A stretch of DNA of 8,246 bases, from assembly GCA_019113665.1 (NCBI GenBank), contig DXGW01000153.1:1-8246 (forward strand), in the 5' to 3' direction. The notes under the pieces were generated by a model. The model had not been told where the DNA came from, did not search any database, and saw only the letters and a program-made list of their open reading frames with translations. Positions 1 to 6,772 of the stretch are shown here, in pieces. The position numbers and the translations under genes were made by a program. How positions within the stretch are numbered: the first letter of the stretch is position 1; each line of letters starts with the position of its first letter. Source of the DNA: Candidatus Alistipes excrementipullorum (GTDB lineage: Bacteria; Bacteroidota; Bacteroidia; Bacteroidales; Rikenellaceae).

Positions 1-1047
1 CTCGCCGGAGGTGATGTTGTCAAGCCATGCCTGGTTGTCGAGATACCATTTCACGGTTTTTTCAATGCCTTCTTCAAACTGTAATGAGGGTTCCCAGCCA
101 AGTTCGTTCTTGAGTTTGGTGGAATCTATCGCATATCTCAGGTCGTGGCCGGCACGGTCTGTGACGTATGTTATCAGGTCAAGCGAATATCCATCGGGAT
201 TGCCCAACAAACGGTCCGTAGTCTTTATTATGACCTTGATCAGGTCGATGTTCTTCCATTCGTTGAATCCGCCTATATTGTATGTCTCGGCTATCTTGCC
301 TTTGTGGAAGATGGTGTCTATCGCCCGTGCATGGTCAACCACGTACAGCCAGTCGCGTACATTCTCTCCCTTGCCGTATACGGGCAGCGGCTTGTGGTGG
401 CGTATGTTGTTTATGAACAGCGGTATAAGTTTCTCCGGGAACTGATACGGACCATAATTGTTCGAACAGTTGGTGACGATTACCGGCATGCCATATGTGT
501 CGTGAAAGGCGCGCACGAAATGGTCGCTGCTTGCCTTAGATGCCGAATATGGGCTGTGAGGCTGATATTTTGTCTCTTCGGTGAAGAATTCGTCGCCGTA
601 TGGGGCATCTCCGTCAGGCTTTGTAAGTTCAAGTGCTCCGTATACCTCGTCTGTTGATATGTGGTAGAAGAGTTTGTTATCCCAATTACCGTTCCAATAC
701 TCCCGGGCAGCCTGAAGCATCGAAAGGGTACCGAGAACATTGGTCTTTGCAAATGTGAACGGGTCTTTTATCGAACGGTCCACATGGCTTTCGGCTGCAA
801 GGTGTATTACTCCGTTTACATCATATTTGCGGAATATCTCGCGCACGGCGTCGAAATCGCATATGTCGCACTTCTCGAAGTGATAGTTTGGCTTGTCCTC
901 AATGTCCTTTAGATTCGCAAGGTTGCCTGCATATGTCAGTTTGTCGAGATTTATGATATTGTAGTCCGGATATTTGTTCACAAACAGCCTGACTACGTGT
1001 GATCCGATAAATCCGGCACCTCCGGTTATCACGATGTTACGTTTCAT
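1..1047 (-). CDS. rmlB: dTDP-glucose 4,6-dehydratase RmlB (3' end cut by window edge)
   Basis: RmlB is an NAD+-dependent short-chain dehydrogenase/reductase of the extended type. It converts dTDP-glucose to dTDP-4-keto-6-deoxyglucose, the second step of cytoplasmic dTDP-L-rhamnose synthesis. I translated it from the ATG at 1047-1045; 349 codons are open to the left edge with no stop. The N-terminus carries the Rossmann motif GGAGFIG (residues 9-15). HLAAESHVDRS lies around 82-92, the catalytic Thr132-Asp133-Glu134 sits in STDEVYG, and the YxxxK pair is Tyr167/Lys171 in YSASK. The visible C-terminal stretch (LGWEP, then KTVKWYLDN) matches the end of the family, so probably only a few residues are missing. 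The start codon overlaps the rmlD stop (ATGA), which suggests translational coupling. It is the last rml gene of the operon visible here. The assignment is firm. Confidence 0.97.
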   Translation of the reverse strand, partial: MKRNIVITGGAGFIGSHVVRLFVNKYPDYNIINLDKLTYAGNLANLKDIEDKPNYHFEKCDICDFDAVREIFRKYDVNGVIHLAAESHVDRSIKDPFTFAKTNVLGTLSMLQAAREYWNGNWDNKLFYHISTDEVYGALELTKPDGDAPYGDEFFTEETKYQPHSPYSASKASSDHFVRAFHDTYGMPVIVTNCSNNYGPYQFPEKLIPLFINNIRHHKPLPVYGKGENVRDWLYVVDHARAIDTIFHKGKIAETYNIGGFNEWKNIDLIKVIIKTTDRLLGNPDGYSLDLITYVTDRAGHDLRYAIDSTKLKNELGWEPSLQFEEGIEKTVKWYLDNQAWLDNITSGE

Positions 1048-1916
1048 ATTTTGTTGTTTTTTAGGTTCTTGATGCATTTTTCCAGCGATTCACGCCAATA
1101 GGGTATCTCTGTCCCGAATGTTGCTTTGAATTTGCTCTTGTCGAGTACCGAATAACTCGGACGCTCGGCTTTGGTCGGATATTCCCATGTGCGGCATGGC
1201 CTTACGTTACACTGTGTATTCCCCGCAATACGGGCCGTCTCATGGGCAAGATCGTACCACGAGCATACACCTTCATCGGTGTAGTGATATATTCCCATAT
1301 TGCCTTCGAACTTGCGGTGCTCGATGATGTCGAATATTGCCGTCCCGAGGTCTCCTGCATATGTCGGTGATCCGATCTGATCGGAAACTACATTTACGCT
1401 TTCGCGTTCGGATGTTAGGCGCAGCATCGTTTTTACGAAGTTGTTGCCATACTCGGAATAGAGCCAGGCCGTGCGGACAATGATGTATTTACAGCCGGAA
1501 TCGATGATGGCTTTCTCTCCATCGAGTTTGGTACGTCCGTATGCTCCCAGCGGAGACGGTGTTTCGTCTTCGGTGTAAGGAGTGTTTTTGTGACCGTCGA
1601 AAACGTAATCTGTCGATACATGTATGAGCGTTGCTCTACACTTTTTTGCCGATTTGGCGAGATTGTCTGCCGCACGGTGGTTTATCCTGTCAGCTGCAGC
1701 TTCGTCTCCTTCAGCTTTCTCGACATTGGTGTAGGCCGCGCAGTTAACTATTACGTTGATATCGTTCATTACGATGAAGCGGTCCACCGCATCTGCATCG
1801 GTGATATCTAGTTCTGCAACATCGGTGTATATGTAGTTGTCGGCGGACGCAGTCCCTAACTTCCGCATCTCGTTACCCAACTGTCCGTTGGCGCCGGTAA
1901 TAAGAATGTTAAGCAT
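1044..1916 (-). CDS. rmlD: dTDP-4-dehydrorhamnose reductase RmlD
   Basis: RmlD is the NAD(P)H-dependent reductase that completes dTDP-L-rhamnose synthesis by reducing dTDP-4-keto-L-rhamnose. I chose the ATG at 1916-1914, giving 290 residues. The frame stays open upstream to 1997, but that extension is only antisense-like sequence inside rmlC, and the protein family begins at MLNILITGANGQLG. Visible motifs are the Rossmann loop GANGQLG (8-14), NCAAYTNVEKAE around 58-69, STDYVFDG (101-108) with Thr102/Asp103, and the catalytic YGRTK with Tyr126/Lys130. The C-terminal RPSYSVLDKSKF region is also typical. The gene starts 8 bases inside the end of rmlC and its TGA overlaps the rmlB start by 4 bases, so it is tightly embedded in the operon. 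The length is normal for the family. Confidence 0.96.
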   Translation of the reverse strand: MLNILITGANGQLGNEMRKLGTASADNYIYTDVAELDITDADAVDRFIVMNDINVIVNCAAYTNVEKAEGDEAAADRINHRAADNLAKSAKKCRATLIHVSTDYVFDGHKNTPYTEDETPSPLGAYGRTKLDGEKAIIDSGCKYIIVRTAWLYSEYGNNFVKTMLRLTSERESVNVVSDQIGSPTYAGDLGTAIFDIIEHRKFEGNMGIYHYTDEGVCSWYDLAHETARIAGNTQCNVRPCRTWEYPTKAERPSYSVLDKSKFKATFGTEIPYWRESLEKCIKNLKNNKI

Positions 1917-2481
1917 AGTAATCCGTTTTATAGTCGAACAGTTCGGGCGCTTCATCGAGCTTCGGGTGATGTTTGTCTTTCTCCGACAAAATGACATCTG
2001 CTGCCGGGATCCGCCAGTCGATATTGATTGTCGGGTCGTCCCATGCTATGGCTCCCTCTTCGTCAGGGGCATAGGCGTTGTCGCACTTGTATTGGAATAC
2101 CGCCTCCTCGCTCAATACCGAAAAGCCGTGGGCAAAACCGCGGGGAATGAACAATTGGCGTTTGTTGTCAGCCGATAACTCGACCGCAACATGATGTCCG
2201 AATGTCGGAGATCCGCGGCGTATGTCAACCGCCACATCGAGTACCCGTCCCTGTACCACACGGACAAGTTTGGATTGTGCATGGCGCCCTTTCTGGAAGT
2301 GCAGCCCGCGCAGTACCCCGTAACGGGATTTGGATTCGTTGTCCTGTACGAAGTTTATCGGGCGGATCTTCTCGTCGAACTCGCGTTGCGAGTAACTTTC
2401 AAAAAAGTATCCTCGTTCGTCTCCGAAAATCCTGGGTTCTATAATGAAGACTCCCTCTATTTCAGTTTTGATTACGTTCAT
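1909..2481 (-). CDS. rmlC: dTDP-4-dehydrorhamnose 3,5-epimerase RmlC
   Basis: RmlC is the cupin-fold epimerase that inverts C3 and C5 of dTDP-4-keto-6-deoxyglucose to give dTDP-4-keto-L-rhamnose. The protein has 190 residues, a normal family length. Diagnostic blocks are FGDERGYFFESY (19-30), FVQDNESKSRYGVLRGLHFQ (44-63) with the probable catalytic base His61, Lys72, the IPRGFAHGF block (112-120) with His118, and Tyr131 in FQYKC, which corresponds to the family's catalytic tyrosine. DPTINIDW (149-156) is also conserved. The ATG lies 2 bases beyond the rmlA stop, and the TAA lies inside the start of rmlD, so translation is likely coupled on both sides. No Shine-Dalgarno sequence is obvious, apart from the purine-rich GAGGAGAAA in the last codons of rmlA. 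Confidence 0.97.
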   Translation of the reverse strand: MNVIKTEIEGVFIIEPRIFGDERGYFFESYSQREFDEKIRPINFVQDNESKSRYGVLRGLHFQKGRHAQSKLVRVVQGRVLDVAVDIRRGSPTFGHHVAVELSADNKRQLFIPRGFAHGFSVLSEEAVFQYKCDNAYAPDEEGAIAWDDPTINIDWRIPAADVILSEKDKHHPKLDEAPELFDYKTDYYA

Positions 2482-2483
2482 GT

Positions 2484-3362
2484 TTATTTCTCCTCTATCA
2501 GTTTGAGAAGATATTTACCATATTGATTTTTGGCCATGGGTGCTGCAATTTCACGCAGTTTCGCGGCTGAGATCCAGCCGCGATGATAGGCGATACTTTC
2601 GAGACATGCTATTTTCAGCCCCTGACGTTTCTCGATTACCTCGACGAATATGGAGGCCTCGGCGAGAGAATCGTAGGTGCCGGTGTCGAGCCATGCATAG
2701 CCACGTTCGAATTTCTGCACCTTAAGCCGGCCCTGTGCGAGATACTCCTGATTGACCGATGTTATTTCGAGTTCTCCGCGGGCCGAGGGCTTGATGTTTT
2801 TAGCAATGCCTACGACGTCGTTGGGGTAGAAGTAAAGTCCTACGACGGCATAGTTGGATTTGGGGTGCTGCGGCTTCTCCTCTATTGACAGACAGTTGCC
2901 CGCCTCGTCGAATTCAGCAACACCGTATCTCTCCGGATCGTCGACACGGTATCCGAAAACCGTTGCCTTGTTGTCTGCCTTCACGGCTCTTACGGCTTCG
3001 TCAAGCAGCTTGTCAAGTCCTGCTCCGTGGAATATGTTGTCCCCCAAAACGAGGCAAACCGGATCTTTGCCTATGAATTTCTCGCCTATGATGAAAGCCT
3101 GGGCCAGTCCGTCTGGCGAAGGCTGTTCGGCATACTCCAATGTCAATCCGTAGTCAGACCCGTCGCCCAGCAGCCTTTTGAATGCCGGCAGGTCGGCCGG
3201 GGTGGAGATTATGAGTATTTCGCGTATTCCCGCGTACATCAGCACCGAGATGGGGTAGTATATCATCGGTTTGTCGTATATGGGCAACAACTGCTTGCTG
3301 ACACCTTTGGTTATGGGATACAGGCGCGTGCCGCTTCCGCCGGCCAAAACTATTCCTTTCAT
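2484..3362 (-). CDS. rmlA: glucose-1-phosphate thymidylyltransferase RmlA
   Basis: RmlA is the committed first enzyme of dTDP-sugar synthesis: dTTP plus glucose-1-phosphate gives dTDP-glucose plus pyrophosphate. It is usually feedback-inhibited by dTDP-L-rhamnose. The protein has 292 residues, the usual length of the short-form enzyme. The nucleotidyltransferase signature GGSGTRL (8-14) is followed by Lys23 in the VSKQLLPIYDKPM block (21-33). LGDNIFHG (107-114) provides Asp108, and WLDTGTY (224-230) provides Asp226; these are the expected metal ligands. EEKP (161-164) and GLYFY (175-179) are further family markers. It begins 12 bases after the antiterminator gene, with no terminator or promoter visible between them, so it should be the first biosynthetic gene under antiterminator control. 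The order A-C-D-B delivers the whole rhamnose pathway from one transcript. Confidence 0.97.
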   Translation of the reverse strand: MKGIVLAGGSGTRLYPITKGVSKQLLPIYDKPMIYYPISVLMYAGIREILIISTPADLPAFKRLLGDGSDYGLTLEYAEQPSPDGLAQAFIIGEKFIGKDPVCLVLGDNIFHGAGLDKLLDEAVRAVKADNKATVFGYRVDDPERYGVAEFDEAGNCLSIEEKPQHPKSNYAVVGLYFYPNDVVGIAKNIKPSARGELEITSVNQEYLAQGRLKVQKFERGYAWLDTGTYDSLAEASIFVEVIEKRQGLKIACLESIAYHRGWISAAKLREIAAPMAKNQYGKYLLKLIEEK

Positions 3363-3374
3363 TTTATGGTATTT

Positions 3375-4031
3375 TTAGGGTTCAATCTTTTCAATATACC
3401 GCAACGGTACGTATGCCGTGACAACCGATAAGACGTTGCGTATGGATATGGCTACCTTGCTGTGGCCCTTGTATCTTATGTATTCTCCTTCGACTCCCTT
3501 GAATGCTCCGTCGATTACCCTTACGCGTTCTCCGCTTTTTATCGAGATGGCATCGGGGCTGATAAATTCGACATGTTCGTTGTCGGATTTTGCCACTGCG
3601 ATAAAGTCTGCCATCTGTTTGTCAGGAACAATTACGGGGCTCTTGCTCTCCCTGTCCATGATATACCTTATCGGCATGTCGGTCGTCGATTTTATCTCCT
3701 TCATGCGCGCGCGTTCGATGTGGACGAAGATGAGGTTGTGTATGGCCGGCACGAGCCTTTTGCGCCGTTTCCCGAAAAAGCGCCGCTCAACCATGCGCAT
3801 CGGAACATATGATTCAATGCCCTTTTCGTCGAAACTCTGCTTTACTTTCAGCTCGCGTGCATATGTCACCCTCAGGGCATACCAGAACTTTTCTTCCGTA
3901 TGCACATCTTCCTCGCCGTACGGTTCATTATGGCACACACCCTGGGGACGCCCGTCGTCATTGGTCATGCGGGGCTTCAGTTCTGCAGTCGTTGTTTCCT
4001 GCATGGAAATTCTCACATCTTTCTTGAGCAT
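3375..4031 (-). CDS. UpxY-family (NusG-like) transcription antiterminator
   Basis: This is a NusG/RfaH paralogue of the kind that opens Bacteroidales polysaccharide operons. UpxY proteins are known to bind RNA polymerase at the operon's own 5' leader and prevent premature termination. The NGN domain runs from about residue 48 (EKFWYALRVTYARELKVKQ) to about 147 and includes the SYVPM and HNLIFVHI strands. A C-terminal KOW segment starts at GERVRVIDGAFKGVEG (167-182). The protein has 218 residues. The first 47 or so are polar, low-complexity and outside the domain, so translation may really begin at Met10 (4004) or Met22 (3968); the 4031 start is only the longest choice. No UpxZ-type inhibitor gene follows; rmlA comes 12 bases later. 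The family call is strong. The exact operon it controls is inferred from position. Confidence 0.88.
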   Translation of the reverse strand: MLKKDVRISMQETTTAELKPRMTNDDGRPQGVCHNEPYGEEDVHTEEKFWYALRVTYARELKVKQSFDEKGIESYVPMRMVERRFFGKRRKRLVPAIHNLIFVHIERARMKEIKSTTDMPIRYIMDRESKSPVIVPDKQMADFIAVAKSDNEHVEFISPDAISIKSGERVRVIDGAFKGVEGEYIRYKGHSKVAISIRNVLSVVTAYVPLRYIEKIEP

Positions 4032-4044
4032 CTCTACGATAGAG
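4032..4044 (-). repeat. Small hairpin abutting the antiterminator start codon
   Basis: On the minus strand CTCTA-TCG-TAGAG occupies the 13 bases directly before the ATG at 4031. It is a 5-bp stem with a 3-nt loop. If the 4031 start is used, this structure sits where the ribosome must land. It may instead indicate that translation begins at the internal Met10 (4004) or Met22. Confidence 0.4.
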
Positions 4045-4106
4045 CCTGCTTCGGGTATATATGTCGTATAAATGTAGGGTAAAAGTAGTCAAAATATTCG
4101 ATTCGG

Positions 4107-4139
4107 CAAACTTTGAAATTCCGATTCTGCCCTTACAGA
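4107..4139 (-). promoter_or_regulatory. Candidate weak promoter of the antiterminator-rml operon
   Basis: On the minus strand the sequence AAAGTTTG (4114 to 4107) differs at one base from the Bacteroidota -7 consensus TAnnTTTG and is followed by CC. About 21 bases upstream, TCTG (4139 to 4136) differs at one base from the -33 consensus TTTG. This would start transcription near 4100 and give a leader of roughly 70 nt. Two single-base mismatches make it tentative. A second near-match, TATTTTG around 4092-4098, has a one-base-short spacer. Confidence 0.3.
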
Positions 4140-4141
4140 AT
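4124..4141 (-). repeat. Inverted repeat in the antiterminator leader (6-bp stem, 6-nt loop)
   Basis: ATTCTG (4124-4129) and CAGAAT (4136-4141) are exact inverted copies separated by six bases. On the minus strand the loop reads TAAGGG. It lies just upstream of, or overlaps, the candidate -33 box, so it could be an operator or, if transcription starts further upstream, an RNA or non-template-strand hairpin. The role is unknown. Confidence 0.45.
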
Positions 4142-4186
4142 GTTTTTGACCATAAATCCGTTCTATATGTCCGATAGTTGTATCAC

Positions 4187-4202
4187 TGCAACTCGAATTG
4201 CA
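4187..4202 (-). repeat. Inverted repeat in the antiterminator leader (5-bp stem, 6-nt loop)
   Basis: TGCAA (4187-4191) and TTGCA (4198-4202) are exact inverted copies separated by six bases. The geometry is similar to the repeat at 4124-4141, although the sequences are unrelated. A stem this short can occur by chance, so its significance is uncertain. Confidence 0.3.
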
Positions 4203-4247
4203 TAATCGGGGTGTCATTTGGCATGTGGATATCTTACACGACCGAAG

Positions 4248-4295
4248 TAAACACAGGAACGGCCGGAATCATAATTCCGGCCGTTCCTGTGTTTA
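4248..4295 (-). terminator. Terminator hairpin after fabG
   Basis: A perfect 22-bp inverted repeat has arms at 4248-4269 and 4274-4295, with a 4-nt loop (CATA on plus, TATG on minus). It begins 16 bases after the fabG stop. The GC-rich core (GGAACGGCCGG and its complement) flanked by A/T pairs is typical of Bacteroidota terminators. Only a short U-containing tail (GTGTTTA, largely inside the stem) follows on the minus strand, so termination may rely on the very stable stem. It separates the fatty-acid operon from the rhamnose operon. Confidence 0.8.
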
Positions 4296-4311
4296 TTGAG
4301 ATAATTGTTTG

Positions 4312-5058
4312 TTAGCAGTTCATTCCTCCACAGCAGTGGATAACCTGACCGCTTACGTACGAAGCCAGATCGCTTGCCAGGAAGAGTGCCACCTTGGCGA
4401 CCTCTTCGGGCGTGCCGCCGCGACGCAACGGAATCTTGGCATTCCAGTCTGCCTTTACGTTGTCGGGGAGTTTGTCCGTCATGTCGGTGATGATGAAGCC
4501 CGGGGCGATGCAGTTCGCGCGTATTCCGCGAGGACCCATCTCCTTCGCTATCGACTTGGCCAGACCGATCATTCCGGCCTTGGAAGCCGAGTAGTTGCAC
4601 TGGCCGGCATTACCGCTGACGCCTACGACCGACGATATGTTGATTATCGAGCCGCTGCGCTGGCTTGCCATCGACGGAATTACGGCGTGAATGAAGTTGA
4701 ATGCCGATTTGAGGTTTACCGTCAATACGGCGTCCCACTGGCTTTCGCTCATTCGCATCATCAGTCCGTCCTTCGTGATTCCGGCGTTGTTTACCAGAAT
4801 GTCTATCTTGCCAAAATCGGCAAGTATCTGTTTTACTACTTCGTGCGTTTCGTCGAAGTTGGCCGCATTCGAAGCGTAACCGCGGCATTTTACGCCGAGA
4901 GCTGCTATTTCGGCTTCGGTAGCCTCCATGGCCTCGTTTCTGTTCAGGTCGGTGAAGGCAATGTCAGCGCCGTTCTTGGCAAGTTCGGTTGCAATGGCTT
5001 TGCCGATACCTCTTGCAGCGCCGGTTACAAGCGCTACCTTGTTCTCCAAAAGTTTCAT
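4312..5058 (-). CDS. fabG: 3-oxoacyl-ACP reductase FabG
   Basis: FabG is the NADPH-dependent ketoreductase of type II fatty-acid synthesis; it reduces 3-oxoacyl-ACP to (R)-3-hydroxyacyl-ACP in the cytosol. The protein has 248 residues, the normal length. It shows the classical short-chain dehydrogenase layout: cofactor loop TGAARGIG (12-19), NNAG (90-93), Asn115, Ser143, and the catalytic Tyr156/Lys160 in YSASK. IAPGFIITDM (184-193) is the usual substrate-side block. The ATG lies 6 bases after the fabZ stop, and the gene is last in the operon before the hairpin at 4248-4295. A mild oddity is the cysteine-rich end HCCGGMNC, where relatives often read VDGGM. FabG-like reductases also serve other pathways, but the neighbours make fatty-acid synthesis the natural reading. 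Confidence 0.94.
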   Translation of the reverse strand: MKLLENKVALVTGAARGIGKAIATELAKNGADIAFTDLNRNEAMEATEAEIAALGVKCRGYASNAANFDETHEVVKQILADFGKIDILVNNAGITKDGLMMRMSESQWDAVLTVNLKSAFNFIHAVIPSMASQRSGSIINISSVVGVSGNAGQCNYSASKAGMIGLAKSIAKEMGPRGIRANCIAPGFIITDMTDKLPDNVKADWNAKIPLRRGGTPEEVAKVALFLASDLASYVSGQVIHCCGGMNC

Positions 5059-5064
5059 ATCAAA

Positions 5065-5499
5065 TCATTTAGATTCATTCAAATGTTCGTTCGGCACGAG
5101 CAGGAACGAGAGCGTCCCTTCGCAGCACAGCCTGTCGCCAACCTTGGCCTTGGCGTCGATCATGAAGAGCGGGCCGCGGTGCATGATCACCTTTGCAGTG
5201 ATGTCGAGCTTGTCGCCCGGACGGACCGAAGACTTGAACCGGGCCTTTTCTATGCCGGTGTACATCGGGGTCTTGCCTGCAAGGTAATCCTTTACAAGTA
5301 TGCAGCTCGACTGTGCCATGATTTCGCACAGAATAACCCCGGGAACAACCGGATAGCCGGGAAAGTGTCCCTGAAGGAAAAACTCGTCTCCCTTGACGTG
5401 GTATACCGAGTGGGCGTATTCGCCGTCGAGTACCGTCTCGTCCACCAGCAGCATCGGCTCGCGGTGGGGGATCATCTGTTTGATTTCGTCTCTGTTCAT
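5065..5499 (-). CDS. fabZ: 3-hydroxyacyl-ACP dehydratase FabZ (stand-alone)
   Basis: FabZ is the hotdog-fold dehydratase that removes water from (R)-3-hydroxyacyl-ACP to give trans-2-enoyl-ACP. The protein has 144 residues, a normal stand-alone length. The start IPHREPMLLVDE (10-21) is the family signature. GHFPGYPVVPGV (44-55) carries catalytic His45, and Glu59 lies 14 residues later, the same spacing as His54/Glu68 in E. coli FabZ. It is followed by MAQ (61-63). It lies 12 bases downstream of fabF and 6 upstream of fabG. Bacteroidota commonly carry FabZ fused to LpxC in the lipid A pathway; this gene is a separate, unfused copy, which hints that the operon is not the only dehydratase source in the cell. 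That inference needs the genome. Confidence 0.93.
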   Translation of the reverse strand: MNRDEIKQMIPHREPMLLVDETVLDGEYAHSVYHVKGDEFFLQGHFPGYPVVPGVILCEIMAQSSCILVKDYLAGKTPMYTGIEKARFKSSVRPGDKLDITAKVIMHRGPLFMIDAKAKVGDRLCCEGTLSFLLVPNEHLNESK

Positions 5500-5511
5500 C
5501 TTTATGCCGAT

Positions 5512-6756
5512 TTATTTTACCGTGCGGAGTGCTACACAGCTGTTGTGTCCGCCGAATCCGAACGTGTTAGATATTCCTATCGTGAGGTCGCACTCGACTG
5601 CCTTGTTGGGCGTGTAGTCGAGGTCGCACTCTTCGTCGGGCTCCTGCAGGCCGATTGTCGGAGGTACAATGCCGTTCTTCAAAGCAAGTGCAGTTGCAAC
5701 GAGCTCGACGCCTCCGGTTGCTCCGAGCATGTGGCCGGTCATCGACTTGGTCGAACTGATCTTGGCCTTGCGTGCGAGTTCCTCGCCCAAAGCAAGCTTT
5801 ATGGCTGCTGTTTCGGTCTTGTCGTTCAGCGGAGTGCTGGTTCCGTGTGCGTTGATATAGAGCTTGTCCTCGGCTGTGAATCCGGCCTCTTCGAGAGCCA
5901 TCTTGATGACTTTCGATGCTACTACGCCTCCCGGGCGGGGTGCGGTGTAGTGGTATGCATCGCAGTTGTTGCCATAACCGCATACCTCGGCATAGATCTT
6001 CGCACCGCGGGCTTTGGCATGCTCATACTCCTCGAATACGAGAACACCTGCGCCTTCTGCGATTACGAAACCGGAACGGCGCTTGTCGAACGGAATACTT
6101 GCCTGTTTGGGATCGTCAGCCTTGGTAAGGGCCTTGCTGCTGTTGAAACCTCCGATTGCCAGAGGATGTACCGCAGCCTCGGCGCCGCCGGTGATAATAG
6201 CGTCGGCGTAGCCGTATTTGATTGCACGGAAAGCCTCTCCGGCTGAGTTGGTGCCTGTGGCACAAGCCGTCACGATGGGAAGGCAGGGACCTTCGGCGTT
6301 GTATTTTATGGCGATGTTGCCCGATGCGATGTTGGCGATCATCATCGGCACGAAGAACGGAGATATACGGTGTGCGCCTTCGTTGAGCAGAACTTCCGTC
6401 TCCTTGACGAATGTGCTCATTCCCCCGATTCCCGATCCTATGTATACGCCGAAACGTTCGGGATCGATGTTCTCTCCGCTAACGAGACCGCTTTCGGTTA
6501 CGGCCTGGTGTGCTGCCGCAAGGGCATATTGGCTGTAAAGGTCGTTTTTGCGGACCGAGGCGCGGTCTATTCCGTATTCCTCGGGGTTGAAGTTCTTGAC
6601 CTGTCCGGCAACCTTGATGGGCAGTTGGCCCATATCAAGTCCCTGAATGAAATCTATACCGCAACGTCCTTCAGTCAGGCTTTTCCAGAAATCCGTAACG
6701 TTGTTTCCTACAGGTGATATGACACCCAATCCTGTTATAACTACTCTGCGTTCCAT
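5512..6756 (-). CDS. fabF: 3-oxoacyl-ACP synthase II FabF (KAS II)
   Basis: FabF is the elongating condensing enzyme; it joins malonyl-ACP to an acyl chain held on its active-site cysteine and extends the chain by two carbons. The protein has 414 residues, the usual KAS II length. The thiolase-fold triad is complete: Cys165 in TACATGTN, His304 in NAHGTSTP, and His342 in SMTGHMLGATGG, with Lys337 in the preceding STKS. The C-terminal loop reads NTFGFGGHN (397-405). The start MERRVVITGLG is typical of the family, and the ATG lies 16 bases after the fabH stop behind an A/G-rich stretch (AAAAAGAGA). KAS I/II enzymes are hard to separate by eye; the operon context and GFGGHN end favour the FabF subtype. 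No residues expected of a polyketide chain-length factor (loss of Cys) are seen. Confidence 0.94.
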   Translation of the reverse strand: MERRVVITGLGVISPVGNNVTDFWKSLTEGRCGIDFIQGLDMGQLPIKVAGQVKNFNPEEYGIDRASVRKNDLYSQYALAAAHQAVTESGLVSGENIDPERFGVYIGSGIGGMSTFVKETEVLLNEGAHRISPFFVPMMIANIASGNIAIKYNAEGPCLPIVTACATGTNSAGEAFRAIKYGYADAIITGGAEAAVHPLAIGGFNSSKALTKADDPKQASIPFDKRRSGFVIAEGAGVLVFEEYEHAKARGAKIYAEVCGYGNNCDAYHYTAPRPGGVVASKVIKMALEEAGFTAEDKLYINAHGTSTPLNDKTETAAIKLALGEELARKAKISSTKSMTGHMLGATGGVELVATALALKNGIVPPTIGLQEPDEECDLDYTPNKAVECDLTIGISNTFGFGGHNSCVALRTVK

Positions 6757-6772
6757 TTTGGTCTCTTTTTGA

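Larger units (their letters stand above)
4032..4247 (-). promoter_or_regulatory. Non-coding leader/promoter region of the antiterminator-rml operon
   Basis: This 216-bp gap lies between the fabG terminator hairpin and the antiterminator gene, with no convincing coding frame. It is more AT-rich than the flanking genes. It contains three short inverted repeats: 4187-4202, 4124-4141 and 4032-4044. No perfect Bacteroidota promoter is visible; the best candidate is listed separately at 4107-4139. UpxY proteins of Bacteroides are known to act through the leader of their own operon, so a recognition or pause element here would be expected. I infer that function; I do not see a known element. Confidence 0.5.

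Noticed and set aside
11..912. Several plus-strand frames of 83-170 codons opposite rmlB
   Set aside because: The minus strand reads as an intact RmlB with every catalytic motif for 349 codons; the plus-strand frames have no domain, promoter or ribosome-binding support.
1917..1997. N-terminal extension of rmlD up to the ATG at 1997
   Set aside because: The extra 27 residues lie wholly inside rmlC in another frame and precede the universally conserved MLNILITGANGQLG start; the ATG at 1916 fits the family.
860..3870. Recurring GCATATGTC-like words on the plus strand in several genes
   Set aside because: Most copies fall in frame on codons such as Thr-Tyr-Ala in rmlB and rmlD, so they reflect shared codon use and protein motifs; spacing is irregular and no intergenic copies support a repeat family.
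4032..4295. Invertible capsule-promoter arrangement flanked by inverted repeats
   Set aside because: Phase-variable Bacteroides capsule promoters lie between widely separated inverted repeats. Here the only long inverted repeat is a tight hairpin with a 4-nt loop, and no pair of matching repeats flanks the leader.
4309..6246. A 645-codon open frame on the plus strand across fabG, fabZ and fabF
   Set aside because: All three genes happen to share one reading register, and this frame is its exact codon-for-codon antisense. It stays open simply because the sense genes avoid TTA, CTA and TCA codons. The predicted protein has no recognisable domain, while the sense strand encodes three complete enzymes.
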